Under the pieces are notes generated by a model. It saw nothing but the letters and a program-made list of their open reading frames with translations. It was not told where the DNA came from and searched no databases. DNA of 64,000 bases from Symbiodinium natans (taxonomy: Eukaryota > Sar > Dinophyceae > Suessiales > Symbiodiniaceae): NCBI GenBank assembly GCA_905221605.1, contig CAJNDS010001779.1, positions 301,146-365,145 on the forward strand. The letters are read 5' to 3'. A program made the translations under genes and the position numbers. This document shows positions 1 through 13,200 of this stretch, piece by piece (positions within the stretch are counted from its first letter, which is position 1; each line of letters opens with the position of its first letter).

Positions 1-2400
1 TACGGGCACCCGAAAGAACCCTAAACCCTGAAAAGGCCCAAGGAGTTAAGGTTGGGGATTGCAGGGTTTGGGTGTTCAGAATTCAACGATACTTCGGTAT
101 AGGAGCAGGTACCGGTACCAACTTAGACAGCAGATTACACACAGAGCGATCTCAACTAAGGTACGTGCCCAACCCTAAACCCTTAACCCTAAACCCTAAA
201 CCCTAAACCCTAGACCCTAGACCCTAGACCCTAGACCCTAGACCCTAGACCCTAGACCCTAGACCCTAAACCCTAAACCCTAAACCCCAAACCCCAAACC
301 CCAAACCCTACCCGACTTGTCGCCCCTTGTTGCGCTTCCTGGGGCCTCAAATTAAACCTAAACCCGAAACTCTCCCTAGCTACTCGGAAGCCAATCCGTA
401 CTCCAGCTGAAAGGCCGCTCAAAAACGGGGATCGCCTGTGAAAGTTGTGGTGTGGGGCTTTCTTTCGGCAACCCTAGACCCGAAACCCCAAAACCCTTAA
501 ACCCTAAACCCTTAAACCCTGAAACCCTAAACCCTAAACCCTAAACCCTAAACTGTTTACTAAGGGATTCCTCACATAAGGGAGAGCAGCTCAAACGCAT
601 CCCTAAGGGCCTACCACTGCGGTAGGTCCCAACTCTTACCTGCTCGAAGGATGGTATGCTTAGAATATGCGAAATGCTGCCACCCTGAACCCTGAACCCT
701 GAACCCTAAATCCTAAACCCTACACCTTAAAGCCTAAACCCTAAACCTTAAACCCTAAACCCTACATGGCTTTTGAGTGTACCGGAATCGAACACCTACA
801 AACCCTACATCCCAAAACCTCAAAGAAAAAAGCTTAAACCCGAAACCTTCTAAGCCCAAACCCTCAAACCCCACAAGCCCTGAGCCTCAAAACACCTGCA
901 ACATCCCCCCAAAGGCGCCACTTGGAGGTTCATGGTACAGTAGCCACTTAGAACTGTACCTACAACCCACTTATAAGCCCTTTAAGTGCCCTAATATGGA
1001 TATAAGTACGGTTATAAGTACAGTTATACTTGGTTACTAAGTACCACGAACCTCCAAGCAGGAACGGGATGGACCTGGAGTTTACGCAAGTCCGTACTTG
1101 GCGAGCTGGGAAATCTTAGGCACGAGGTCACGCCCGACCTTTCGCCGCGCTGCGCGGTGAAAGACCCTAAGCTCCCTAAACCCTAAACCCTAAACCCTAA
1201 ATTTACAAACCCTAAACCCTAAACCCTAAACCCTGAACCCTAAACCCTATAGTGCCCTACTTGGAGGTTCATGGGTAGTTGTAAGTAGTGTTCTAAGTAC
1301 AGCAAGGTTATAGCCAGAGTTACCCTACTTATGAAACTACTTGTAAGTACAGTGACAGCACTGACTAAGAAATCATTGGATTAAGAAACGAGCATGCTCG
1401 CGGCTGGATCCCGAAAAAAATGCGAAAATTGAGAACAAGACTAAATTAAGAAATCGAGGGTATCCTCATCCTGGGCCCTAAATTTCTTAAATTTGGTTGT
1501 TTTTTGGCAACCGCCCCTCAGTTTCTAGACATAAAACAATTCAAGAAGTCCAGCCCCTGTATCTGGATGCTTCCCCCCCTTGAATGACAAGTCCCCCCCC
1601 CCTCAAATAAGAGACTCAGCCCCTCGATTTCTTTCATTTGGGGGGTCCCTACCCCGCGCCGCCCTTTCGAATAAGAAATCCAGCCCAAAATTTCTTAATT
1701 TGAGGGGTTTTGGGGTCCTCTACCCCTCAAATCAGAAATCCGGGTTTTGCCACCCCCCCCCCCCCCCCCAAAAAAAAAAAAAAACTCCTAATTTAGTTGG
1801 TTTTGGTCCTTCCGGACTGCCCCCCCCACCCCACCAAAATAAGAAATCCAGCCCCTCAAATTCTTAAATTTAAGAAATCCAGCCCCTCGATAGGAAATTG
1901 AGTGGGCTTCATAATTAAGAAATCGAGGGTACCCTCGCCAAAACTTAGAGGTTTCTTATCCAGCGCTGTCACTGCACTCATGAACCTCCAAGTAGCCCCT
2001 GACCAAAAAACACTAGATCGCCCTGCAAATCCCCTAAATGAACCCTAAACCCCTAACCCCTAGACCCCTAAACCCGAAGCCCTCCAAACCCTGAGAAGCC
2101 CCAACGAAGCCAAAACATTTCTTTTACTGGAGTACCCATGCCCTTTAACAAGTGAAGGACTTCTGGGCTTAGGGTTTGGGGTTTGGGGTTTGGGGTTTGA
2201 AGTCTAGGGTTTTAGGGATGTTCGCTAGACTCATAACCCGACGACTTCATTCCAAAGCTCCACGCCGCAGGTCCTAAAGCCCCCTTTTGATTTCGTCCTA
2301 GGTCAGGAAAGGACAGGACCCCTAAACCCTAAACCCTAAACCCTAAACCCTAAACCCTAAACCCTAACCCCTACACCCTTAAACCCTTTGGGGCTTCAGG
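1..2400. repeat. Degenerate and exact telomere-type arrays, left edge
   Basis: Many CCCTAAA runs, including a CCCTAGA variant run (205-268). Also a family with units like AAGAAATCCAGCCCCTCAAAT (1370-1960) lying within a long copy of the GGAGGTTCATG element (1258-1990). I see no convincing exon here. Confidence 0.7.
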
Positions 2401-2456
2401 GTAGCTCAGGGCAGGACAGGCACCTGGCCAGAATCTCATTCAGGTCTGACACTGCC
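2400..2456 (-). CDS. T2 3' exon candidate, AVSDLNEILARCL
   Basis: After CCCAG the frame reads AVSDLNEILARCLSCPEL, which could be the helix following SNTTAIQELFKRI. Weak similarity, correct strand and order; could be chance. Confidence 0.3.
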
Positions 2457-5400
2457 CTGGGCTCCTGGGGTCACAAGCCAGTTGAGGGCTAACCCTAAAC
2501 CCTAAACCCTAAACCCTAAACCCTAAACCCTAGACCCTAGACCCTAGACCCTAAACCCTAAACCCTAAACCCTAAACCCTAGACCCTAAACCCTGAACCC
2601 TAAACCCTGAACCCTAAACCCTGAAACCCAAGAGCCTACCCCAAGTAAAGGTCCGTGACCTGTGCAGTAGTGTTTAGAGGGGTTAGGGCTTCGAAAAAAA
2701 AAACAGGTGTTGGATTCGTATTCGGCGTTGGCATTGATGAGGGGACACTTGACAGTCACACATGACACTCCCCTAAACCCTAAACCCCAAACCGTGTTGA
2801 GATGCGCCTGGCTTGCGGCAGGATTTCGGGGTGCAGCTGGTAAGAGGGTACCAACAGCTTATGTGGCGTGGCATCAGTCACGTCTTGTGTACCTTGCAGC
2901 ACTATCTAAGAAATATTCAACATACCCCTTGGGCATACCCTTAAATGAAACTAAGGGGTATGGTAAAATCCTTCCTTATTTCCTTTTATAAGTCGCCGGG
3001 GTCTGGGGTATGTTGAATTATTCTTAGATACTACAGCTCCCTGAAGTCTATATACTTCAAACCAAATCCATCTGGTTTCATGTGCCAAGAGCTTGGTATA
3101 GAGCCTCAAGGAACTACACTCCCCTTAGAACCTAACAAAAAGCTCATATTTCCCTTGGGTGTTCCATAAATACAGAATTATTCCTAAGGAGGCCTAGGGA
3201 AAGCGCGCTCCAGGAAGCTCAGCAAAAAAAATGAAGCAGACCTAAACAAGAAACTCCGCACGTGGTACGCTAAACTCCCGAACCTAAAAAGGCCAGGCCC
3301 TGAACCCCTAAAACCCCAAAACCCTAAGACCTCAAAACCCTAAAACCCTAAAGCCCCAAAACCCTAAAACCCTAAAACCCTAAAACCCTAAAACCCTAAA
3401 ACCCTAAAACCCTAAAACCCTAAAGCCCTAGAGCCCTAGAGCCCTAAAGCCCTAAAACCCTAAACCCCTAAAACCCTAAACCCAAGACCCCAAGGCCCAG
3501 CAGGGCTGTGCCTCACCGAAGGCTCTCTCGTAAATTCGACCTCAGAGCTGTGCAGGGTTTAGGGTTTGGGGTTTGGGGTTTGGGGTTTGGGGTTTGGGGT
3601 TTGGGGTTTGGGGTTTGGGGTTTGGGGTTTGGGGTTTGGGGTTTGGGGTTTGGGGTTTGGGGTTTGGGGCTTTGGTGTTGGGGGGTTTGGGGCTTCTTCA
3701 GGCTAGGGCCTTAATGAGCAATGGGGTTTTGGGGGGTTCATATGCTGTAATTATGCAGGGACAATAAGGGAATACTACTAGTAATGCTTCCAACCCCCAG
3801 ATTATGGGGTTTCAGGTTCTGGGTTTAGGGTAGACAAGAATGGGTCCAGCAGCATCTCTCCTCTTCGGAACCCTTGCCTGTGATGAAGCAACGAAGCCAC
3901 CAACACAACTAGAAAGTACGCTGTCCAAAGTACGATCCGGAGAATCATGAACCCCAAGTCCTAAACCCTAAACCCTAAGCGCAAAACCGAGGCATCAATC
4001 AGGCCACGCCGCTGAGCGCCCTATTGTCGGCCAGAAAAACCTGCACCACCCGACGAGGAAACAGGCACCAGGCACCAGGTTGGGGTCTTGGGAAGGGGTA
4101 CGGGGGGGGGCGGGGGGTTTAGGGTTTAGGGGTTTAGGGGTTTAGGGGTTTAGGGGTTTAGGGGTTTAGGGGTTTAGGGGTTTAGGGGTTTAGGGGTTTA
4201 GGGGTTTAGGGTTTAGGGTTTAGGGTTTAGGGTTTAGGGTTTAGGGTTTAGGGGTGGAGGCTGTGGGCTGTGGGGGCGAGGGGGGGGGTGTACGGACGCA
4301 CTGGGAGCACGGGAGCACTGACTTATTTCAAGCTCAGCCGTGGAAGAGCCGCATGATACCCCCTAGAAATCAATACTAAACCCTAGGCCCTAGTAGACAC
4401 AAGAGTAGACTATAAACAAGGGCATCCTCTTGGTTTTACACGGGCTTGTAAGGGCTAGGGCCTAGTCTGGGTCCTAGCCTAACAGCCTAAACCCCACTAA
4501 GGCCACAAGGGCTGGCGCGTTGGCGCAAGATTCACAAGCTACCAGGTACGAGACAACTCTCTCAATTCTGGTCCTCTTGGGATTGGAGGTCCTTGGAAGT
4601 ATTGGCTAGGATGGCCCTTAAAACCCTCTGGAAAACATTCCTGAATATGACCCTCTTAAACCCAATAAGGGAAAAATATGTAATGTCCCAAGGGCCTACC
4701 TAGTTGGGTACGGTAGGACCAAGCCAAAGTGTTAAAGCGATGGAATTTGAGATTAGTCTTCCCGTCCTGGTCCAGGTACTCCAGCTGGCCCTGAAGGGCC
4801 AAACACCTGTCAACAAGTGTGCTCGCTACGCCCCCCCCCCCCCCCCCCCCGCCCCCCCCAACCCGCCCTTCTGCCCAAACCCCGCCTCCTGAATGCCTAA
4901 ACCCTGTTGGCTAACCCCAAAACTCAAACCCCCTCCACCTAAACCATCCCAAACCCATCACCTTAAACCCAGAAACCCCTGAATCCGAAAACCCTGGGTC
5001 CCAAACACCCCTAAAAACCTAGACCCAAAAGCAACCCAGGAATAAACACAAAGGCACCCTTCTTGTGTTAAAAGGGGCTTATAGGGGAACCCCCCCCCCC
5101 CCAAAAAAAAAAAAAAAAAGGGAATAAGGGCCGACTCTAGGTCCCTAACCCTTCAGCCCTCGAAACCCTGCAGCCCTAGCGCCCATACACTGAAATCCTC
5201 AACCCCTTATGGGGCCCTTGCGCATTGTAGGGCTCGATGACCACGTCCACCATTCCAGGGGCTGGGACCTCTTGCGCAGGACTCAACAGCTTGAAGATTA
5301 GGGCGGTTTTTGGGTTGAGGGTTGAGAGTTCAGGGTTCAGGGGGGTCCAGGGTTTGAGGGCTTTGGGGTGTTGGGCTTAGAGACCCCCGGACGCGGACAC

Positions 5401-7201
5401 GGACGCAGACAGAGCGGACACACCTCGGACGCGTGCCCGGACGCGCTACACTGTAGGGTTCATGGCTTGATGTGCCAAATTCAACCAAGCCCGAAATCCA
5501 ACGCCTAAGTGGCTCAGGGGATTGGGATTTCGGGTTCAGAGCTTGAGGGCCTTGAGGGTGTAGGCTCTGCAGCATCCGCGAAACCAACGACAAGCCAAGG
5601 GCTGCGCCAATACAAAGGATTGGTTGACCTTGGCGGAACAAAAAGGCAACAACAGGTGTAGAGGCTTTCTCTACTCCCCTTAGACCCAAACATTTTAAAA
5701 GCCTTCTCCTGGGGGTGTTTGTAGTAGCAGAGGCTTAAACTCTGCGTACTCGAATGGGGAGGCGGGGGTGAGGGCTGATTGAAACCCTGAGCGGTTTAGG
5801 GTTTAAGGGTTAGGGTTTAGGGTTTTAGGGCCTAGGGTTCCCGAAGGCCTAATAGCGCCGAAACCAGTCATCAGAATATACAGCGGGACGCTCGTCGCCA
5901 GGACAAAACCCCCTCTTAGAGTTCCAACCCTGAAGCCCTCCCACTGTACTGTAAGCCCTGTAAGGGTTTATAGTTTATAGGGTTCATTATAGGGTCTGTG
6001 GAGTTTAGGGTAAGCCCTAGCGGAAAAGTCCCATAAACCGTGAGAATCGCATCGACTTTTTCGAGAATAAAGAAGATTCTTTTTTCGGGAGCATGTTCCA
6101 GAACGCATGAGCGCTTCCAGTGGCGTCACGGTCTCGTCGGGTCTACAGTTGTGCTTTTGGTTTTGGAGTGCTTGGGGGTAAGTTGGTGCTTGGGGTGTTG
6201 TGTTGGTACTACAGTATGTCGTGCAAAGAGGCCAGCACCGTCACAACAGTGTCTGCTTGGATCTTTCACCATTGTTATTGTCGGTATTTCTCTTGTTGTC
6301 GATTTCACTAGATTTGTGCGTTTTGTCGATCGGTTTGTCGATGTACCCCGCCAGCACCCAAAGAGCAAGAATCAAAGAAACCGGAATAAGCAAGAACTGG
6401 AGAACACTGAGTAACCAGTAAAGATGAAGAAGCGCTGCGCCGCGAGCGTATGCGAGCATTTCAACCCCACAGTTTTACAAACCATGAAGCCATAAACCCT
6501 ACACAAACCCTGCAAAAGAAGCAAAGTGTGATCCGAAGCCCTCCACCCTCAAATCGGCTTAGGCAGCGGCACAGCTGCTTCTCTTGTCCAGGTAGTCCCT
6601 CAGAGCAACGCTCACAAGGTATGAGAGCCTGGCATCGGCGTGAAAAGACACGTCTGTGAAGGAAAACCCTAAACCCCAAACCAACCCTCGTGAACCCCAA
6701 GGAGGAACCCAGGGCCAACAAGGCTTCAGTGCAGCGGGGCTGCTCCACGGCAACAGTCGCTGAACACTGAAGACAGTGAACACAATCGAGCCCGAAATGA
6801 ACAGTGCCCACCACACCAGCGTCTCATCACAAATAGAGAAGGACCAGCGCATCCTGAACCCCCAGCCCCTTTCTATTGCAGCCTCAACAGCATCCTCTCA
6901 TGATCTCTACATATCTTTCCACGAAATACCCATGCCAGTTCGATAGGCCACTTTCCAAACCCCAAGCCCTAAACTCCAAACCCCAAGCCATAAACCCCAA
7001 ACCGGAAACCTAAACCCCAAACCCTAAACCCCAAACCTCTGTATATCCTTAACCCTTATAGTAGAAGCCAAAAAGTTGGACACTCAATAGCCTCAATCCC
7101 TAAGAGTAAAGTATAGGGAATCCCAGCACTATTTGTCCTTAAAAGGTTTCCAGCCTTTTGGGGTTTAGACTCTTGGCCCACCCCCCCCCCTCACCCCCCC
7201 C

Positions 7202-7258
<57 letters not shown>

Positions 7259-10200
7259 ACCTGCTCTGCCCTTCCTCCCTTCTTTTGCGAAACCCTCTTT
7301 CCTCCTTTCCTGTCCTGGGGCCGGCCCGGCTGCCGAGGCGGCGCGCGCAAGCGTTTACAATTAAAATTTTAGCTGCCTTATTAAGAAACCCAATAAACCC
7401 AAAAAGGATAAGGATCTAAAGTTACAGCAAAGTACCACAAAGTACTTTAGCCCCTGCAATCTGCAGTCGGCGCGCCCTGATCCGGTGCCGCCAGAAACAG
7501 CGTTGCAGAACTGCACCTTAAAGTGCTGTCGGTGGCGGGGGGAGGTATGGGTGCTTCGAGGTCCACATTAGGGTTTAGGGTTTAGGGTTTAGGGTTTAGG
7601 GTTTAGGGTTTAGGGCTACTGCACACTAACCAAGAAGACGGCGGCACTCCTACTTCGAAGGGAGACTCCAAACCACACGGACTTGCTTCTGAGGACATGA
7701 CACAAACTCTAGCCACGAGGTTGGGGTGTATGGGTGCCTAAACCCTAAACCCTAAACCCTAAACCCTAAACCCTAAACCCTAAATGTCAAAACACTACAC
7801 TTCGGATGGAACATGACAGGGTCTATCGGGGTTAGCAGGGTTTAGGGCTTCGGGCAGAAGTAGAGTTTAGGGTTTGGGGTTTATAGGGCTTAGGGAGTAG
7901 ATCGGAGTAGTAGGGTGTAGGGTTGAGGGTTTTCAGTAGAGTTTAGGGTTTGGGGTTCAGCAGGTTTTGACTCTGCATGCAAGATGCACCCTAAACCCTA
8001 AACCCTAAACCCTAAACCCAAAACCCAAACCCTAAACCCTAATCCCTAAACCCTAAACCCGAACTCATGACTTTCCCATAAATATAACCGAGACAAGAAA
8101 AGATGCACCTTGGCTCCCCGGGTGCTTCCAATGCTGGGTGACTGCAGTTTTTTTTTCAGGGTTTAGGGTTTAGGGTTTAGGGTTTAGGGTTTAGGGTTTC
8201 GGGTTGACTGCAGCTTTTCAGGGCTTAGGCGTTTCAGGCTCGAGGTTTACCATGAGGAAGCCTCATTATTCAAGACATCCGCTCACCGGTACCTCACAGG
8301 GTTGGCCTTTAAACCTTTTGAACATATTGATCCATAGGGCCCCTTAAAAACCCACATAACCTAGTGGCTGGGGGAATTCCAGGTTAACCTTTGGGATTAT
8401 AAGGGGATTATACTACCCTAAAAGGTTAAAGGTTACCTACTCTACTACCCTAAACCCTAAACCCTAAACCCTAAACCCCAAACCCCAAACCCAAAAAAAA
8501 TGTCCCAACAGCCAAGCTAACTTACCTTAAGCTCCTGAGCGGCAAATGCGCCCAGCTCACCGCCACCGCAGGGCCCCCAGGCCCAGCATTCTAACCCTAA
8601 ACCCATTAAACCCTAAACCCTAAGCCCTAAACCCTTTCAACCCTAAACCCTAAACCCTAAACCCTCAACCCTAAACCCTAAAGCCTCAACCCTCAACCAA
8701 GCCCCCGCTGTCCTGGGATTCCGCCTTTTTTTCCAGCAGTTGTCGTGGTAAACATCATCCTTCCACCCCTAAGACCGAAGCCCTAAGCCGTAAAACCTCT
8801 AGGGTTTAGTGTTTAGGGTTTAGGGTTTAGGGTGTAGCCTGAAGATGGAGACCTATGAGGCTCAACACCTCAATCCGATTGTGAACCCTACTTGGCTGCG
8901 CTTAGGAGGGTAGTTATACATTAAATGTTTAGGGGGTTGGTTGCATAGGGAGTAATATGGTCCCCCACCTTTGTTCGTGGAAACCCAGCTTTGCTTTGTT
9001 TAACAGGCACCCAATGTCTTTCAGGCCTCAATCGCACTGCTAAAGCTCAGCCCTAACGGGAATTTAATGACCGAAACCAGCGTGCCGAGGGTGGAACTCC
9101 TTGAATGCAGTTGCACTTCTCCACCTTGGGGTTAGGGTTGGGGATTTAGGTTAGATATGACTGAAGTCGATACATTTTCTGTTTTTCGCGAGCTTCTGAG
9201 ACCCCCAAGCGGAAATGAGGGTGGTGGCGGGTATTTCTGCATGGCTTCGGGTACCCTGCGCAAATACGTTGAAATTAAGAATGCAGACAACCCCAATCAT
9301 TCAACGACCGTGGGGAAACCGGCCGACGTAGATTGGGATTTCTTGGAGGTTCATGGGTACTTACATGTAGGGCTATAAGTGCCCTTCATAAGGTAATATA
9401 ACCACAGTTACCCGAGTTATTCCTACTTGGAAAACTCCCAAACACATCCGCCGACCCCGCTGTTGGGTCGAGCGCCGGGGAAGCCTCTTGCATTGAAAGT
9501 GGTGCGCCGACCCGCGCTGCCCCTTCCGCCCGCCCCCCCCCCCCCCCCCCAAACCCTAAACCCTAAACCCTAAACCCCAAACCCTAAACCCTAACCCTTA
9601 ACCCCTCCACCCCAAAAACAAACTGAACCCTCCTGCATCCTGCAAGCCTGTACTTTTCGAGAAATCTACTGGGATCCAACCTCGGAACAAGAGCAGGGCC
9701 GTTTTGGGGTTTTGGGTTAAAGTTTAGGGTTTAGGGTTTAGGGTTACTTATAGACCCTAGTTCTAAGCACCCAAATGAACCTCCAAGTAGTCCTTCTAAG
9801 GAACCCAATGACCCCACGCAAAGAAGGGTCCGCTGAGACACTTAGTCTAATCTCAGCAAGCCCTGCGACCCCCATCAGGCTTGTATTCCCTGATACCCTG
9901 AATATGTACCCCTGGGGGTGCCTTATGTTCCCTCATTCCCTACTCCGAACAAGCAAGTTCAGCCCACTTCCCCCTACACGGCGGAGGAGCTTCTTGTTAG
10001 AGCTGTGGGAAGCCAGACATGTTTTAAAAAGGCAGCGGCGGGCCATTTTTGAAAAAAGTGTGTGGCGAAGCCATTTTTCTTTTGAAGGCTCAAGAAATAG
10101 CGGGGGGGGGGGGGGGGGGGGCTGGTTTTTCTTTACAAGGTGTGGCGGGATTATGTTTAAAAAGATCTGGCCCGGTCTAGCGAGATAAAAGGTGTGGCGG

Positions 10201-13200
10201 GACCCCCCGTTCTGGGACAACCCAGCTGTAAACTCTTGACCCTAAAGCCCCTATATTCCCAGCAGCCCTGAAACGTTCACGGGGTTGCGGCTTTAGGGCT
10301 TGTCAGTTTTGGGCTTGACACTATATCCCTACAACCCGAGAGTCTTGGGGGTTGAGAGGGCTTAGGGGGGGGGGTTCAGGGATTGGGGTCCAAAAAAAAA
10401 TCTTTGAAGCAGCATGGCCTACAACGGGGGGGGTTGGGGGGGGTGCAACCCCCGCCCCCCATTTGCAAACAAAATGCTCCCATGATGGGCTGTTCAATAA
10501 AAACCTTTGAAGCAAGCTTGCATGGCCCAAATTAGCAGGGGGGTTGCGCACCCCCCCCCCCCAACCTTTGAAACAAGCTTGCAAGGCTTACAGTAAACAA
10601 GTGGGGGGTTTTGGGTGGGCGCAGCCACCCCCCCCCCCCCCCCAGTGGCAAACAGAATGCTCGCATGCTATAGCACAAAAAAGTCGCATGGCTTGAAATC
10701 GAAGGGGTTGGTGGGGGAGGGGGGAGAGGGTGTGGGAGGGGGGGGAGAGGGGGGGGAGAGGGAGAGGGGGGGCGGGTGGGGGGCGGGGTCCCGCCAAATT
10801 CGAAAACAACATGTTCTCGACACAGCTTCAAAAAATTAGCCCCGCCTGCAATCCCTCAACCCTAAACCCTAAACCATCCGAAACTCTAACCCCGCCCCCC
10901 TTGCCTCCTTGCGGACCGCCTCGACACACTGGCTCGCCAAGTCGGAGCATTCCGCAACCACCTGGCAGCAGTGTGGGAGAGGATGGGTTCAGAGTTTAGG
11001 AGCGATAAAGTGCAGGGGCTTAGGGTTCGGGGTTTGGGGCTTGGAGTTTTGGGGTTTGGGGGATTTAAAGTTGCACATGGTGGGCTTGTGGATGCCTGGG
11101 CGCCTCTGAAACTCTACATATCATGGTGCTGCTCGTAGGGGTGTGTCTTCTAAATCGGGTTTACAGGGTTTGTCGGGTTTACAGGGTAGGTTTAGGGTTT
11201 AGGGTTTAGGGTTTAGGGTTTAGGGTTTAGGGTTTAGGGTTCAGGGTTGAGGGTTGAGGGTTCAGGGTTGAGGGTTTAGGGCCTTCGGGGATCCACGCCT
11301 GCGCGTAGCTGTTGCCGGAGCATGCCTCCCTGCCAACGACATTCTCGGGTCTGCGCCTGGCGGTCGACAATTGCCAGGCCCCAAACCCAGCCCCAGAACC
11401 ACAAAATCCGCTTAGGGTTTAGGGTTTAGGGTTTAGGGTTTAGGGCTTAGGGTTTAGGGTTTACGGTTTAGGGCTTAGGGCTTAGGGTTTAGGATTTGGG
11501 GCTTAGGGTTTGGGGATTAAACCTTAAAGACGGAACGTTGGCGCGTGGCCATGCTGGGTCTGCTCAGATGAGAACTGGATTTCGGCTTCTGAACCCTAGA
11601 ATACTGCAGACCAATCCTTGGCTGCGCTTAGGAGGGTACTTACTTATCAATTAAACTTTTAGCTGCCTTCTTAAGAAACACCATAAACCCAAAAAGGCTA
11701 AGGATCTAGAGTTACAGTAAAGCACCACAAAGAATCAGTGTCAGATGACGACTGAAGGTCTAGATGAACACCGAACAGATGTGTTCAGCCCAACTACATC
11801 TAAACACTGACCACAGTCATGAGCCGGCCACCCTAAACCCTAAACCCTAAACCCTAAACCCTAAACCCTAAACCCTAAACCCTAAACCCTAAGCAGCTAC
11901 AGAGAGTGCATTGATGATATGCTGGGAACTACTTGGGGATTTGAGATATTGAGGGCATTGACAGGAGCCCCAACCATCAACCAACGGTCGCCCTAAATGT
12001 ACCCCGCGAACACACTCATTAAAACCACAGGAAATATAATACCATTGCGTTCTGCTAGTGCTCTCAAAGAACGTGTGAAGAAAGCACAAGAACCCCCTTT
12101 AAAAGTAGCAAATGACAATGACACGCGTGAATTTACTATGTTAATTGGGTTTGGCGAACGAAACAAAGAACGCAATATGCGGGGCTTCTTTTACAAGCCA
12201 TTTCGCCCGCATCATTAGATTCTTAATGTTAAAATTATTAATACGTTTATTGGGGCACCATTAATAGACTCATTTTCTGCCCCATTAAAAGAATATTAAC
12301 AGACAGAAAAACAGTATTACTAAAACTGTGCTCAGTATGATACTAATAGTGCCGCCCCGCAATACTGCTATTAATATGAACCCGCGCATAGAACTAAAAG
12401 ATGCCTTTTGCGCCCTGAACTACCCTAAACCCACACCCAAGACCCTAAACTGCCCTAGACCCTAAACTACCCTAACCCCTACCCAAAGGCTCCCATGTAG
12501 TATTGCAGAATCCCCTAGAACTAACTCAAAAAGGAGCTAGATCGGAGTCTTTGGGTAAGCAATAGGCACAGCCGCCATACGTCCCGAAAGTATTGGGCCG
12601 CCTGAGGAGATCGCCCAGAGCTGGGTCCTGAGCAATCTTGCATCTCCGGTTTTAGGGTTTAGGGCTTTAGGCTTTAGGCTTTAGGGTTTAGGGTTTAGGG
12701 TTTAGGGTTTAGGGTTGGGTTTAGAGACCGGAGGGGTTTGGGGTTTATAGGTGTTTGGGGATTAGGGGGTTTAGGAATTTGGGTTTAGGGGTTTGGGGTT
12801 TGTAGGAGCTTTGGGAATTGGGGCTTAGGGTTTAGGGATTACGGGCTTGGGCGTAGGGTTTATGGATTCGGGTTGTGGTGGAGTTTGCGCAGTGTAGTCT
12901 TTCGAAACCCGAAACCGGAAACCCGAAACCCTAAACCCTGAACAATGAACCCTAAACCCCCAACGACAAGCCCCAAACCCCTAAACCCTAAACCGTGCTG
13001 GGTGTCAAGCAGGGCAGGACGGTTCACGAAGAGTCACCAAGGCATATCCTTTTTAAATTGAGTTATGGGTTCCCCTATTCCCCCCCTCCCCTCCGTACTA
13101 AACCCCCACTCTCTCCCCATAATTCAGACTAAGGTATAATTTAGGGAACCCATGAGTTTAGTCTTCAAGTTAAAGGGTTTAAGGTTTGAAGCTTGGGTTT

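Noticed and set aside
1-310. Chromosome end (true telomere) at the start of the window
   Set aside because: Arrays are short, interrupted, occur in both orientations and continue throughout the window next to genes, so they are interstitial.
3508-3767. GFGVWGL-repeat protein
   Set aside because: Translation of the TTTGGGG array; many similar NPKP or GFRV peptides elsewhere are telomeric-repeat translations.
7158-7364. Proline- or glycine-rich protein
   Set aside because: Created by the poly-C tract and its complement.
12580-12640. LLRRPNTFGTYGG frame as the tubulin RPDNFVFG exon
   Set aside because: A better, longer match (RRPENVVGREACSGNSYAQAW) lies at 11285-11356 and joins the preceding exon in frame.
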